A stretch of DNA of 25,584 nucleotides from CAZAQS01 sp964486825 (GCA_964486825.1 CAZAQS010000041.1:1-25584); one strand, 5' to 3'. Numbered from the stretch's first letter, positions 13,354 through 22,400 are shown. The notes: generated from the sequence alone by a model not told the origin. Program-made: numbers and translations.

Positions 13354-14094
13354 ATGGACAGCAAGACGATCACCTTGAAACAACTGGCAAAAACCATTGA
13401 TCATTCGTTACTGCGGCCTGAATTGACAGAGCAGGAGCTCATATCTGGATGTGAAATAGCCGCCCGCTATCAGGTTGCATCGGTTTGCGTGAAACCATGC
13501 CATGTACGCCTGGCTTCACAGTTGCTGGAAGGCTCAGGGGTTGCGGTCGGGACGGTTGTCGGTTTTCCTCACGGTAGCTCGACCACCCTCGTCAAAGTAG
13601 CCGAGGCGAAAGCTGCGTTGGCTGATGGGGCAAAAGAGTTGGATATGGTCATGAATATCGGAGAGTATCGTTCCGGTCACTTCGAGGTGGTCCGCGAAGA
13701 TATCCGCGCCGTTGTGGAAGCTTCTGGTGGGAAGGCGCTCGTGAAAGTTATCCTGGAGAACGCATACTTAACGGACCAGGAAAAAGCAAGCGCTTGCCGG
13801 TTGGCCGAAGAAGCTGGCGCCGATTTTGTAAAAACATCCACCGGATTTGCACCTGGGGGAGCTACCCTGGCAGATGTGCGATTGATGCGTGCCTCGGTTG
13901 GCCCTACCGTTCAAGTTAAGGCCGCCGGTGGAGTGCGTACCCTTGAGGCTGCTTTGGAGATGATCGATGCTGGGGTGACCCGCATGGGTGCAACTGCAAC
14001 AGCCGCTATATTGGATGAGTTCAAGAGGCGTCAAGGGGGAGAGCGATCAGAATTGAAGCAGTCTGGGCATGATCAAGATCCAGGCGCATATTGA
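13354..14094 (+). CDS. deoC: Deoxyribose-phosphate aldolase
   Basis: This 246-residue cytoplasmic class I aldolase cleaves 2-deoxyribose 5-phosphate to glyceraldehyde 3-phosphate and acetaldehyde. It has IDHSLLRPELT (15-25), the Schiff-base Lys160 in DFVKTSTGF, the assisting Lys189 in VQVKAAGGVR, and Asp97 in KELDMVMNIG. These correspond to the E. coli catalytic Lys167, Lys201 and Asp102. The start has GAGGG eight bases upstream. The last ~20 residues are a polar, non-conserved tail. It heads a gene set with a Gfo/Idh/MocA oxidoreductase and a ROK kinase, which suits deoxynucleoside or sugar salvage. An alternative role beyond deoxyribose, for example with other aldose phosphates, is possible. 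Confidence 0.96.
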   Translation: MDSKTITLKQLAKTIDHSLLRPELTEQELISGCEIAARYQVASVCVKPCHVRLASQLLEGSGVAVGTVVGFPHGSSTTLVKVAEAKAALADGAKELDMVMNIGEYRSGHFEVVREDIRAVVEASGGKALVKVILENAYLTDQEKASACRLAEEAGADFVKTSTGFAPGGATLADVRLMRASVGPTVQVKAAGGVRTLEAALEMIDAGVTRMGATATAAILDEFKRRQGGERSELKQSGHDQDPGAY

Positions 14095-14137
14095 TCAACC
14101 ATCTATTCAATCTCAAACCGATTCTGGAGGTACTACC

Positions 14138-15313
14138 ATGGGAAGTGGTACAGTTGCTGAAAGTAAGCTGGGAGCAGGCATTGTAGGGACTGGTTTTATC
14201 GGCCCGGCTCATGTAGAGGCATTGCGGCGCATCGGTGTCAACGTCGTTGGTCTGGTAGCTTCTTCCGAAGATAAAAGCCGTTCAAAAGCTGCCCAAATGG
14301 GCATCGAACGAGCTTACGCCTCTTATGAGGCCATGCTCGCTGACCCAGATGTTCATGTCGTTCACCTGACGACTCCAAACCATTTGCATTTCCCCCAGGC
14401 CCGGGCCGCGCTCCTGGCAGGCAAGCATGTAGTCTGTGAGAAGCCCCTGGCGATGAATACTCGTGAATCTGGCGAGCTGGTGCGGCTGGCTGCTGAGCTG
14501 GGATTGGTCAACGCAGTACATTTCAACCTGCGTTTTTACCCTCTCGTCCAGCAGGCGCGTGCGATCGTGCAAAACCGCGAGCTGGGCGATTTGTTCATCG
14601 TGCATGGCTCCTATTTGCAGGATTGGTTGCTCTTCGACACGGATTGGAACTGGCGGCTGGAGCCGGAATTGGGAGGTATGCTGCGCGCGGTGGGGGATAT
14701 TGGGTCTCACTGGTTAGATTTGATGACGTTTATTACCGGGTTGCGGATCGAATCGGTGTTTGCAGATTTTAATACCTTTCTGCCTGTCAGGAAGAAACCC
14801 TCCAAACCGGTTGACACTTATAGCGGGAAAATCCTGTCCGCAGAGGATTATATCGATCAAAAGATTCAGACGGAAGATTATGCCACCATCCTGCTGCATT
14901 TTGAAAGCGGGGTGAGAGGGGTGGTGACGATCTCCCAGATCAGCTCAGGCCGTAAGAACCGCCTGTCCTATGAAATAAACGGTTCTCAATCTTCTATCGC
15001 CTGGGAATCAGAGCATCCGAATGATCTGTGGATTGGGCATCGTACCCAAGCGAACCAGTTGTTAATGAAAGATCCTTCTCTATTGAGCCCGGATGCACGC
15101 GCTGTATCTTCTTATCCAGGCGGGCATAATGAGGGTTTCCCCGACACCTTCAAACAGCTTTCGAATAAGGTTTACCAATATATTCAGGCGGGCGATTTTT
15201 CTGCCAGGCCGGATTTCCCCACCTTTATAGATGGGCATTACGAGCAACTCGTGGGTGAAGCCATCGAAAGTAGCGCCAAAGAATGCCGTTGGGTTGACGT
15301 TCCTGAAGAGTAA
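14138..15313 (+). CDS. Gfo/Idh/MocA family NAD(P)-dependent oxidoreductase
   Basis: This 391-residue protein has an N-terminal Rossmann fold with the GIVGTGFIG dinucleotide motif (14-22), the TTPNHLH block (78-84) and the family EKP motif (101-103). A C-terminal substrate domain contains GDIGSHWLDL (186-195), with the usual catalytic Asp/His pair. Such enzymes oxidise or reduce sugars or inositols, or act on glycosidic substrates; the substrate is not readable. The ATG at 14138 follows GGAGG with seven-base spacing. An upstream in-frame ATG at 14069 overlaps the deoC end and is unlikely. It is 43 bases after deoC and continues into a short ORF and a ROK kinase. Confidence 0.94.
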   Translation: MGSGTVAESKLGAGIVGTGFIGPAHVEALRRIGVNVVGLVASSEDKSRSKAAQMGIERAYASYEAMLADPDVHVVHLTTPNHLHFPQARAALLAGKHVVCEKPLAMNTRESGELVRLAAELGLVNAVHFNLRFYPLVQQARAIVQNRELGDLFIVHGSYLQDWLLFDTDWNWRLEPELGGMLRAVGDIGSHWLDLMTFITGLRIESVFADFNTFLPVRKKPSKPVDTYSGKILSAEDYIDQKIQTEDYATILLHFESGVRGVVTISQISSGRKNRLSYEINGSQSSIAWESEHPNDLWIGHRTQANQLLMKDPSLLSPDARAVSSYPGGHNEGFPDTFKQLSNKVYQYIQAGDFSARPDFPTFIDGHYEQLVGEAIESSAKECRWVDVPEE

Positions 15314-15325
15314 TTGGAGGGTCAA

Positions 15326-15388
15326 ATGAAACTCGGACTTAGGGCTTGGAAGGTCAAGAAGTTATCCAGAGATGAGGCAATGGCATGA
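15326..15388 (+). CDS. 20-residue ORF coupled to the ROK kinase gene
   Basis: A GGAGGG ribosome site (15316-15321) precedes ATG at 15326, which opens MKLGLRAWKVKKLSRDEAMA. Its TGA overlaps the kinase ATG as ATGA (15385-15388). The coupling suggests it is translated and helps load ribosomes on the kinase gene. Its start resembles the N-terminus of TIM-barrel sugar isomerase/epimerase proteins (MKLGxxxW...), so it may be the remnant of such a gene. This is an inference from a very short segment. Confidence 0.5.
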   Translation: MKLGLRAWKVKKLSRDEAMA

Positions 15389-16380
15389 GAAAATACATTG
15401 GCTGTGATCTGGGTGGAACGAATTTTCGGGCTGGAGTGGTGGACCTGGAAGCAGGTAGGATATCCCACCAATCTGCTATCCCGACCCTGGCGCGCGAAGG
15501 CCACCAGGCCGTCATGGCCCGTATGTCTGGTTTAGTCAACAGGATCATCGATGAGAGCAATCTCCCACGGGAAGAAATCGGCGGCATCGGCATTGGCGTT
15601 CCAGGGGTAGTAGATTTGGAACGCGGAGTGGTGGTCTTCCTGCCCAATCTTACGGGCAATTGGCCGCAAGTGCCTCTGGCAGAAACAGTTACTCGCCAAA
15701 CTGGCTTGCCGGTATGCTTGTTGAACGATGTACGCGCCATAACCTATGGCGAATGGCGTTATGGCGCCGGGCAAGGCGTCGATACGATGGGCTGCTTTGC
15801 TATAGGAACGGGTGTGGGAGGCGGGCTGGTCATTGATAGCCGGCTGCACCTCGGGATTGGTGGAACAGCCGGGGAGCTCGGACATCAGACCGTGGAGCCG
15901 AATGGCTACCTATGCGGTTGTGGCAACCGGGGCTGCCTGGAGGCATACAGCTCAGGTCCGGCCATCGCCGCCATGGGGATGAAGGCCGTTAGCCAGGGCC
16001 TTACCACCCAGATCGCAGAGCTGGTCGAGAATGACTTGAACAGGATCACGCCTAAGATTATTTATGAGGCAGCAATAAGAGGCGACCGCATCGCCAGGGA
16101 GATCTTCCAGCGAGCGGGCTCGTATTTAGGGATCGCGGTTGCTAACTTGTTGGTATCCGTTGGCCCCCGTACAGTAGTAATTGCCGGGGGGGTCTCTCAG
16201 GCGGGTGATCTGTTGCTGGAACCAATTCGCCGGGTAGTGAAGGAACGCGTCTTCGTGATGCCGGTCGAACAGGTCGAGATCTTAACCGCCAGGCTCGGCA
16301 ATGATGGCGGCGTGATTGGGGTCGCCTCCTGGGCCAGGGATAATCTCAAGGGTTCTCCGGGTCTCGGCTCAATGCACTGA
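15385..16380 (+). CDS. ROK family sugar kinase
   Basis: This 331-residue cytoplasmic kinase has the N-terminal phosphate loop GCDLGGTNFRAG (6-17), the catalytic Asp115 in LLNDVRA, GTGVGGG (141-147), and GELGH with Glu164 and His167. The zinc motif CGCGNRGC has Cys177, Cys179 and Cys184, with His167 as a likely further ligand. ROK kinases phosphorylate glucose and related hexoses. The substrate here is uncertain, although a glucokinase-like role is plausible. No DNA-binding N-terminus is present, so it is a kinase rather than a ROK repressor. Its start codon overlaps the stop of the preceding short ORF. Its last ~35 bases overlap the truncated PNPOx-like frame on the other strand. Confidence 0.94.
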   Translation: MRKYIGCDLGGTNFRAGVVDLEAGRISHQSAIPTLAREGHQAVMARMSGLVNRIIDESNLPREEIGGIGIGVPGVVDLERGVVVFLPNLTGNWPQVPLAETVTRQTGLPVCLLNDVRAITYGEWRYGAGQGVDTMGCFAIGTGVGGGLVIDSRLHLGIGGTAGELGHQTVEPNGYLCGCGNRGCLEAYSSGPAIAAMGMKAVSQGLTTQIAELVENDLNRITPKIIYEAAIRGDRIAREIFQRAGSYLGIAVANLLVSVGPRTVVIAGGVSQAGDLLLEPIRRVVKERVFVMPVEQVEILTARLGNDGGVIGVASWARDNLKGSPGLGSMH

Positions 16381-16537
16381 TCCAGATGCTCTCTCCATCC
16401 CATAAGGACCATACCGGAACGACATGCGGTTGGCAGGTTTTGGAATTGGCCGGCGCCAATCGAGCCAGCACGACCTCCTTCAATACTTCTTCGATCTGAG
16501 CTTTTTTGTCCTCTTCGATTGCCATGTTGGTTTCCAT
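16346..16537 (-). pseudogene. Truncated PNPOx-like (pyridoxamine 5'-phosphate oxidase fold) gene
   Basis: A 63-codon frame starts at ATG 16537 after a GGAG ribosome site and encodes a typical FMN/F420-binding split-barrel N-terminus: a helical start, VVLARLAPANSKTCQPHVVPVWSLWDGESIWI. Full members have about 130-160 residues. This one stops after the SALS strand with an unrelated DPENP ending, inside the 3' end of the ROK kinase gene. It therefore appears to have lost its C-terminal two-thirds at a junction with the sugar operon. It lies 19 bases after the P-type ATPase on the same strand and may still be transcribed with it. Confidence 0.7.
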
Positions 16538-16556
16538 TTTTTCTCCAGGCTACGTA

Positions 16557-19316
16557 TTAGCTCTTGCTCATCCTTCTCCATATGTACTTTCTGATCTCAG
16601 CCAGGATAAAGATCGAGCTGGTCACCAAAACGATACGACCCCAATCTACCGCCCTAAGGGGCACGGTATTCAAGGCAACCTGCATGAAAGGTACGATCGT
16701 CGCCAGGTATAACAGGCCAACTGAGATGATGATGGCGCCGATCAGGTATTTGTTTGTGAACACGCCGATCTCGAACAGTGATTTGTTTTGCGAGCGTACG
16801 TTTAGAGAGTTGAAGACCTGGAACATGGCGATCGTGATGAATGCCATGGTTTGAGCCCGGAAGGCATTCTCCGTGTTCTGCATGCTCAGATAGACACCCA
16901 AAGTGCCAGCGGCCATGATGATGGCTACAAACAGGACAATGTACAACATGCTGCGGTTGATGATACGCGCATCCGGACGGCGCGGTGGCTCGTTCATGAC
17001 ATCCCCTTCTTTGGGTTCCAGGGCGATGGTGATATCGAGCAAGCCGTCGGTAACCAGGTTCACCCACAAGATTTGAACGGGGGTAAAAATGAGATGGCCA
17101 ACCGGGAGCAAAAAGATGGCCCCTATAATGGTCAGGATTTCACCAGCGTTGGTTGAGATGAGGAACTTGACCACCTTACGCACATTCTGGAACACGACCC
17201 GGCCTTCCTCCACTGCGTTGACAATGCTGGCGAAATTGTCATCGGTGAGCACCATTTCAGCCGTCTCTTTGGTGACGTCCGTGCCCGTTATCCCCATGGC
17301 AACACCGATCTGGGCTGCTTTGAGCGCCGGAGCGTCGTTCACCCCGTCTCCCGTCATGGCGACCACTTCTCTGTGGCGTTGCAATGAGCCGACGATGCGC
17401 TGCTTGTGAGCTGGCGATACCCTGGCGAAGACCGCCGTATCCAGGATGATTTCGTCCAGCTCTTCATCGCTCATTTTATCGATATCTGTGCCTGTGCAAA
17501 CCCTTCCATCGCCTTCCAGGATGCCCACCTGTCGCCCAATAGCTTCTCCGGTCACCTGGTGATCTCCGGTTGCCATGATCACCCGGATTCCAGCCTTTTT
17601 GCAGCGCTCGATCGCTTCAAAGACCTCCTCCCGGGGCGGATCCATCATCCCGAACAAGCCGGCGAAAACCAATTCTCCCTGGCCTTGCTCCAGGTTATCC
17701 TTGACCTGCTGGACCTGCTGATCGTCCAATTGCTGGTAAGCCACGCCTAGCACTCGTAATGCTTGTTCTGCCATATCGTTATTAGCCTTCAAAATGGCCT
17801 CACGCTCCTCCTGGGTAAGCTCTACGACTTCTCCGTCTTTGCGGACCGAGCTGCAGAAATCCAGCACCGTTTCCGGGGCTCCTTTCAAATACAGGGTTCT
17901 TCCTCCCTCCGGCGTCTTGTGGAAGGTGGACATGTATTTCTTTTGAGAGCTGAAGGGGATTTCGTCGAGGCGCGGGTGTTCTCTCTCCAGGTCTGGCTTA
18001 TCCAGGCCTGCCTTTCTGGCGGCTACGATCAAGGCTGCTTCGGTTGGGTCGCCACGGATGCTCCAGCGCGCTCCGCCTTCCCCATCTTCGTGGATCAGGC
18101 GGGAATCGTTTGTCAGGGAAGCGATCTGCAGCGCCAGTCGCAGGTCTTCATCCTCGCCTGGCTCGAGGGATGTTCCATCGAACTTGAACTCGCCTTGTGG
18201 CTCGAAACCCAGGCCAGTCACCTCGATCAGCTTTCCACCTGCCAACACCTTTTGGACGGTCATCTGGTTGGTTGTAAGGGTGCCGGTCTTGTCGGTGGAG
18301 ATTACCGTGGTGGCGCCAAGCGTATCTACCGCCTGCAGGCGTCGAATAATGGCATTACGCTTCGCCATGCGGTTCACTCCGACTGCAAGGGTAATCGTCA
18401 TAACCGCCGGAAGGCCTTCTGGGATTGCCGACACCACGGCAGCCAGCGCGAACAGGAATACCTCCTGTAACTCCAGGCCCCGAATCCATGCCATGATCAT
18501 AATCAGCAGGCCTGCCCCAAAAGCCAGGAAGCCGAGCCGTTTTCCTAATTCCAGGGTCTGCGTTTGTAAGGGGGAGACTGCTTTTTCAGTCTCTTGAATG
18601 AGGGACGCAATCTCTCCCAATTGAGTATCATTTGCGGTGGCGTAAACAACGGCCTTACCCCTTCCCTCGGTTACGATGGTACCCCCATAGGCCAGATTGG
18701 TGCGATCTGCTACCGCCAGATCCCCTTCCAGTGGTTCGATTGTCTTGGAAACCGTGAGGGACTCTCCGGTCAACATCGATTCGTCAATTTCGAGGTTAAC
18801 AGCTTCAAAGATCCTGGCATCCGCAGCGATCCTGTCGCCTGCTTCGAGCAAGATGATATCTCCCGGGACGACCTCAGCCGTATCGATGCTGAGGTCTGTA
18901 CAGCGATCTCCCTCTTCGCAGCGCAGGACATCCGCCTGCGGCGCAGCCCGGGATCTCAAGGCTTCTATGGCCGATTCTGCCCGGTATTCTTGAAAAAAAC
19001 CGATGGCGGTATTGACCAGGATGACGACCGCAATAACGATCGTGTCGATCACTTCACCGGCCAGCAAGGCGATCACACCCGCAACCACCAATACAGCCAC
19101 AAGCGGGTTGATTAGCTGGTGAAGTAAGATGCGGATCCAGCTAGTCTCCTGGGTTTTCGCCACCTCGTTCCGGCCGTACTTTTCAAGACGTTTCTTTGCT
19201 TCTTCCTGGGACAGTCCTTTTGGGCCTGTCTCCAGAACCTCGAAGACTTCCTCGACTGCCAGTGAATGCCAGGCTTGCGTTTCGTTTCGATTACGATCCA
19301 GTGTACCCTCGCTCAT
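16557..19316 (-). CDS. P-type cation ATPase, SERCA-like (probable Ca2+ type)
   Basis: This 919-residue P2-type ATPase pumps cations across the cytoplasmic membrane. Landmarks are TGES (183-186), PEGLP (299-303), phosphorylated Asp342 in DKTGTLT, the nucleotide-site KGAPE (478-482), and TGDGVNDAP (655-663). Ion-site residues correspond to the SERCA set: Glu300 in M4, Asn723 and Glu726 in M5, and Asn753, Thr756 and Asp757 in M6. This favours Ca2+, though Na+ or Mn2+ pumping cannot be excluded. The ATG overlaps the mrpG stop as ATGA (19313-19316), so the gene is translationally coupled to the Mrp antiporter operon. A truncated PNPOx-like gene follows. Confidence 0.93.
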   Translation of the reverse strand: MSEGTLDRNRNETQAWHSLAVEEVFEVLETGPKGLSQEEAKKRLEKYGRNEVAKTQETSWIRILLHQLINPLVAVLVVAGVIALLAGEVIDTIVIAVVILVNTAIGFFQEYRAESAIEALRSRAAPQADVLRCEEGDRCTDLSIDTAEVVPGDIILLEAGDRIAADARIFEAVNLEIDESMLTGESLTVSKTIEPLEGDLAVADRTNLAYGGTIVTEGRGKAVVYATANDTQLGEIASLIQETEKAVSPLQTQTLELGKRLGFLAFGAGLLIMIMAWIRGLELQEVFLFALAAVVSAIPEGLPAVMTITLAVGVNRMAKRNAIIRRLQAVDTLGATTVISTDKTGTLTTNQMTVQKVLAGGKLIEVTGLGFEPQGEFKFDGTSLEPGEDEDLRLALQIASLTNDSRLIHEDGEGGARWSIRGDPTEAALIVAARKAGLDKPDLEREHPRLDEIPFSSQKKYMSTFHKTPEGGRTLYLKGAPETVLDFCSSVRKDGEVVELTQEEREAILKANNDMAEQALRVLGVAYQQLDDQQVQQVKDNLEQGQGELVFAGLFGMMDPPREEVFEAIERCKKAGIRVIMATGDHQVTGEAIGRQVGILEGDGRVCTGTDIDKMSDEELDEIILDTAVFARVSPAHKQRIVGSLQRHREVVAMTGDGVNDAPALKAAQIGVAMGITGTDVTKETAEMVLTDDNFASIVNAVEEGRVVFQNVRKVVKFLISTNAGEILTIIGAIFLLPVGHLIFTPVQILWVNLVTDGLLDITIALEPKEGDVMNEPPRRPDARIINRSMLYIVLFVAIIMAAGTLGVYLSMQNTENAFRAQTMAFITIAMFQVFNSLNVRSQNKSLFEIGVFTNKYLIGAIIISVGLLYLATIVPFMQVALNTVPLRAVDWGRIVLVTSSIFILAEIRKYIWRRMSKS

Positions 19317-19642
19317 GATTGGAGATGCTCTCGCAGGTCATCTCTTATGGCTGGCTTCATGGGAATCCCTGTCCGGTAAGCGGCAGATGCCAGGGCGTGT
19401 GAAGTGGCTGGGCCGCCAATCATCAGCAGCACGATCAGCACCAGGCCCTTGCTGAGCCCGAGTGGGGTAAAAATCACGTCTCCGATGAGCAGCAGCACAA
19501 CTCCGAACAAGCCGACCTTACCTGTTGCGTGTAAGCGGGTATAAACGTCCGGAAGGCGGATCAAACCCAAAACGCCCAGGATCGAGAATATCGTTCCCAA
19601 GATGACGGCAACTAGAGCGATTAATTGAAGGATAAATTCCAT
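19313..19642 (-). CDS. mrpG: Mrp Na+/H+ antiporter subunit G
   Basis: This 109-residue subunit has three transmembrane helices (about 3-25, 41-60, 68-85). It shows the family blocks GVLGLIRLPDVYTRLHATGK (25-44) and GGPATSHALASAAY, and a basic/acidic cytoplasmic tail. MrpG is a small integral subunit of the hetero-oligomeric antiporter. The ATG at 19642 fits homologues and lies next to a GAGGGGAG ribosome site; longer upstream frames are not conserved-looking. It is 58 bases after mrpF. Its TGA overlaps the start of the P-type ATPase. Confidence 0.93.
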   Translation of the reverse strand: MEFILQLIALVAVILGTIFSILGVLGLIRLPDVYTRLHATGKVGLFGVVLLLIGDVIFTPLGLSKGLVLIVLLMIGGPATSHALASAAYRTGIPMKPAIRDDLREHLQS

Positions 19643-19700
19643 ACTCCCCTCTCTTTGTGTGAACAGGTTCAGAAAAACCTGATAAATTTCTATTTCCTCT

Positions 19701-19976
19701 TTAAAACATCTCCTGGTCAGCAATATAGCGCGCCAGGGCAATCGTCCCGATGAAGCCCAACGCAGCCAATGCCAGGGCAATATCGATATAGATCACATTC
19801 CCGGTCAGAAAGGTTAACAGCACGAGCACAGCCAGGATCAGTGTAGCTGTCATGTCCAGCCCGATCAAGCGGTCGATCAGGTTTTCTCCACGCCCTACTC
19901 GCCAAACAGACACCGCGATCAGAGCGATATGGATGGCCAGGGAAATATTCAAAGCATAAATGAGAATCGTTTCCAT
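19701..19976 (-). CDS. mrpF: Mrp Na+/H+ antiporter subunit F
   Basis: This 91-residue membrane subunit has three helices. It carries the family's VWRVGRGENLIDRLIGLDM region (24-42), with the conserved Arg and Asp residues between helices 1 and 2, followed by LTGNVIYIDIALALAALGFIGT. MrpF is a small subunit needed for assembly of the Mrp complex. The AGGA site lies six bases before the ATG. It follows mrpE after a 72-base gap in which no other gene is visible. Confidence 0.93.
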   Translation of the reverse strand: METILIYALNISLAIHIALIAVSVWRVGRGENLIDRLIGLDMTATLILAVLVLLTFLTGNVIYIDIALALAALGFIGTIALARYIADQEMF

Positions 19977-20048
19977 TTTCGTCCTAATGATCTACCCACA
20001 AGTTTTCGCTTAGCATGCTACGGTTGGGTCCGCTCAAAAAATGCCCAC

Positions 20049-20540
20049 TCAGGGGAAAATCTTGCGAAGTAGATTCACGCGCATTTTTTGCGCTTCGGCT
20101 GCCTTGACATCGCTGTCCGTGGCATCCAGGCAGTGGGTGTACATGGTCCCATCTTCTCCTACCTCTACCACCAGCTCTCCCGGTGAGACGGTTATCGCAT
20201 GAGCGCTGAGCGCGGTCCCGAGCTCCGTATCGCAATGGGAGGGGATAGAAATGATCCCGGGTTTTATCGGCAGGCTGGGTGTGAGCACGATGCGAGCGAC
20301 CTGCAAACCGTTCTTCATGATATCCACCAGCAAGATGAGTACGTATTGCCCGGTTGCAAGCAAAGCCGCCGGCAAGCGGCGCAGCTCGTATGGATGCCGC
20401 TGCGGACCGATCAATAATGCAACCGCCAACGCAACGACCAGACCTAGCAGGACATTACTCAGCTCCAGGTTGGATGTCAGTGCGAGATAAATGATCAGAA
20501 GTGGGATGATGATTCGCACGTAGCTTCCGATAACTCTCAT
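20049..20540 (-). CDS. mrpE: Mrp Na+/H+ antiporter subunit E
   Basis: This 163-residue protein has two or three N-terminal helices (about 8-45, 60-78) followed by a soluble domain. The VDIMKNGLQVARIVL and KPGIISIP blocks and the later VEVGEDGTMYTHCLD segment match the MrpE/PhaE family. It is a structural subunit of the antiporter. It starts three bases after the mrpD stop, and its GGAGG ribosome site lies in the last mrpD codons, indicating tight coupling. Confidence 0.93.
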   Translation of the reverse strand: MRVIGSYVRIIIPLLIIYLALTSNLELSNVLLGLVVALAVALLIGPQRHPYELRRLPAALLATGQYVLILLVDIMKNGLQVARIVLTPSLPIKPGIISIPSHCDTELGTALSAHAITVSPGELVVEVGEDGTMYTHCLDATDSDVKAAEAQKMRVNLLRKIFP

Positions 20541-20543
20541 CCT

Positions 20544-22040
20544 TTAGCCTCCTAAGACTGCCTGGATATAATCAGCTGGCTGCCCGATCCAATTTACGGT
20601 AGCCGAGGCGAGCTGCAACAGCGGCTCTCCCCACAACCCCAGAATAAGGCACAAGCTGATCAGTATGGCTGGAGCGATCAGCCGGTCTCCATATTTCTTC
20701 GGCTCTACGTTTTCTGGTAGCGGTTCCCACCAGATCTTCTGGAAAGCCCTGGATGTATAAACGACCGTGATGATGCTGGCTAAAGCAAGCAAGGCCAGCG
20801 GTAGATAAGCCTGGTTCTGTACACCGCTATGGAACAAGGCCAGCTTGCTGATGAACCCGTTGGTGGGGGGGATGCCTGCTAATCCCATGCTCCCCAGTAA
20901 AAACAGCACGCCGGCCAGGGGCGTCTTCTTCCCCAGTCCGGTAATGGCCGAGAAAGCGGCTGTTTTTACCGGCGCCCGGCTTGCTACGCTCCCAGCCAGC
21001 ATCAGCATGGCTGCCTTCAGCAGGCTGTGATTGAATGCATAAACGATGGCTGCCATCAACGCCAGGGGAGTGCCCCAACCGATGGCCACCAGGATGAAGC
21101 CAAGTTGTCCCAGGGTGGAGTAAGCCAGCATGCGTTTTGCATCGTACGTGCCTGTGGCTCCCAGGCCGCCGAAGAAGATCCCAGCAACCCCCAGGATCAC
21201 CAGGATGGTTTGAATCCCGGCTGCCTGGTCGACAAACAACAGGGTGGTCATACGGAAGAAGCCGTAGATCCCCAGCTTAACAACCACAGAGGACAGGACA
21301 GCATGGACGGGTGTCGGTGCGGCCGTGTGGAAATCGGGTTGCCAGAAGTGAAATGGGATGACGGCGCTCTTCACCATGAAGAAGGACAGGATGAAAACCA
21401 ACGCCATTGGGACCAGCACCTGTTCTTCGTCCATGCTGATCAGTTGAGCCAGCTGGGCCATGTTCAGGGTCCCATAGGAAGTGTATAGCAGGCCGGTACC
21501 GATTAACAGGAAAATTGCAGCCAGCAGGCTGATATAGAAGTATTTGTAGGCTGCTTCCGTTCCCATCTTATCGTCCGAGATCGCTGTCAGGATGGCAGCA
21601 GAAATAACCAGCAGCTCGGTGAAAACGAACAGATTGAACAGGTCACCCGTAAGCATTCCCCCGGTCAGCCCGGCAGCCAGCATCAAGAAGAGCGGGTAAA
21701 ACGTTGGGTACTGGGTCACCTGGTCCCTGCTGTCCAGGGCATATAGTATACCGGCGGAGAGAACGATCTGGCTCATAACCACCATCGTTGCTGAAAGCAA
21801 ATCTCCGACCAGGGAGATCCCGAATGGAGCAGGATAAGCACCCAGTTGAAATACAAGTGGAGCGCCCTGGTCCCAAACCTGGTATAGCAAGGCCAGGCTG
21901 AAGCCCAGCGATGTCAGGATGCTTCCAAAAGACCAGCTGGCTTGCAAGCGGTGGTTGGTGCGCAGGAGCAGCCCAATAGCCGCTCCGGTAAGTGGGATGA
22001 GGATTGGGAGCAGGACGAGATATCCGATTAGAGCATCCAT
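20544..22040 (-). CDS. mrpD: Mrp Na+/H+ antiporter subunit D
   Basis: This 498-residue polytopic protein of about 14 helices is homologous to the complex I antiporter-like subunits NuoM/N. The proton-path residues are present: Glu142 in VFTELLVIS, Lys224 in MVKSAVIPFHFW, and Lys255 in VVVKLGIYGF. TPVHAVLSS (243-251) is also typical. MrpD probably translocates one of the coupling ions together with MrpA. A GGAGGAG site lies about 18 bases upstream of the ATG, which is further than usual, but there is no better in-frame start. Confidence 0.95.
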   Translation of the reverse strand: MDALIGYLVLLPILIPLTGAAIGLLLRTNHRLQASWSFGSILTSLGFSLALLYQVWDQGAPLVFQLGAYPAPFGISLVGDLLSATMVVMSQIVLSAGILYALDSRDQVTQYPTFYPLFLMLAAGLTGGMLTGDLFNLFVFTELLVISAAILTAISDDKMGTEAAYKYFYISLLAAIFLLIGTGLLYTSYGTLNMAQLAQLISMDEEQVLVPMALVFILSFFMVKSAVIPFHFWQPDFHTAAPTPVHAVLSSVVVKLGIYGFFRMTTLLFVDQAAGIQTILVILGVAGIFFGGLGATGTYDAKRMLAYSTLGQLGFILVAIGWGTPLALMAAIVYAFNHSLLKAAMLMLAGSVASRAPVKTAAFSAITGLGKKTPLAGVLFLLGSMGLAGIPPTNGFISKLALFHSGVQNQAYLPLALLALASIITVVYTSRAFQKIWWEPLPENVEPKKYGDRLIAPAILISLCLILGLWGEPLLQLASATVNWIGQPADYIQAVLGG

Positions 22041-22067
22041 AACAAGTAAATCGTTGTTCTCCTCCGG

Positions 22068-22400
22068 TCAGTGTTTTAACCGGTTCACTTCATCTGAATC
22101 GCTGGTATGGTAACGGATGGAAAGTATGTACAGCATCTCTAAAACAAATGCGAAGCCGCCCACGCTGATCACGATGGCAGTCAAAACCAGCGCCTGGGGC
22201 AGTGCATCTGCACGTTGGCCCACTACATTTGTATATGCGGCTACCTCACCCTGGTAAGCTCCGGCAGAAAGGAGGAACAGGTTGACGGCGTTGGAAATGA
22301 TAATGATGCCAATCGCTGAACGGATCAGGTTGCGGCGGAGCAGCTGAAAAATACCGATCCCGAAGGAGATGCCAATTGCTAAAGCGGTTAATATCTCCAT
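22068..22400 (-). CDS. mrpC: Mrp Na+/H+ antiporter subunit C
   Basis: This 110-residue subunit with three helices is homologous to NuoK. It has LRRNLIRSAIGIIIISNAVNL (20-40) and the LPQALVLTAIVISVGGFAFVL block that defines the MrpC/NuoK family. The ATG at 22400 fits homologue length and has AAGG seven bases upstream; an in-frame start at 22442 would overlap the mrpAB end. It begins ten bases after the mrpAB stop and ends 27 bases before mrpD. Confidence 0.94.
   Translation of the reverse strand: MEILTALAIGISFGIGIFQLLRRNLIRSAIGIIIISNAVNLFLLSAGAYQGEVAAYTNVVGQRADALPQALVLTAIVISVGGFAFVLEMLYILSIRYHTSDSDEVNRLKH

Noticed and set aside
17763..18470. Long plus-strand frames opposite the P-type ATPase
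   Set aside because: They run antisense to a fully conserved ATPase and show no recognisable domain or ribosome site.
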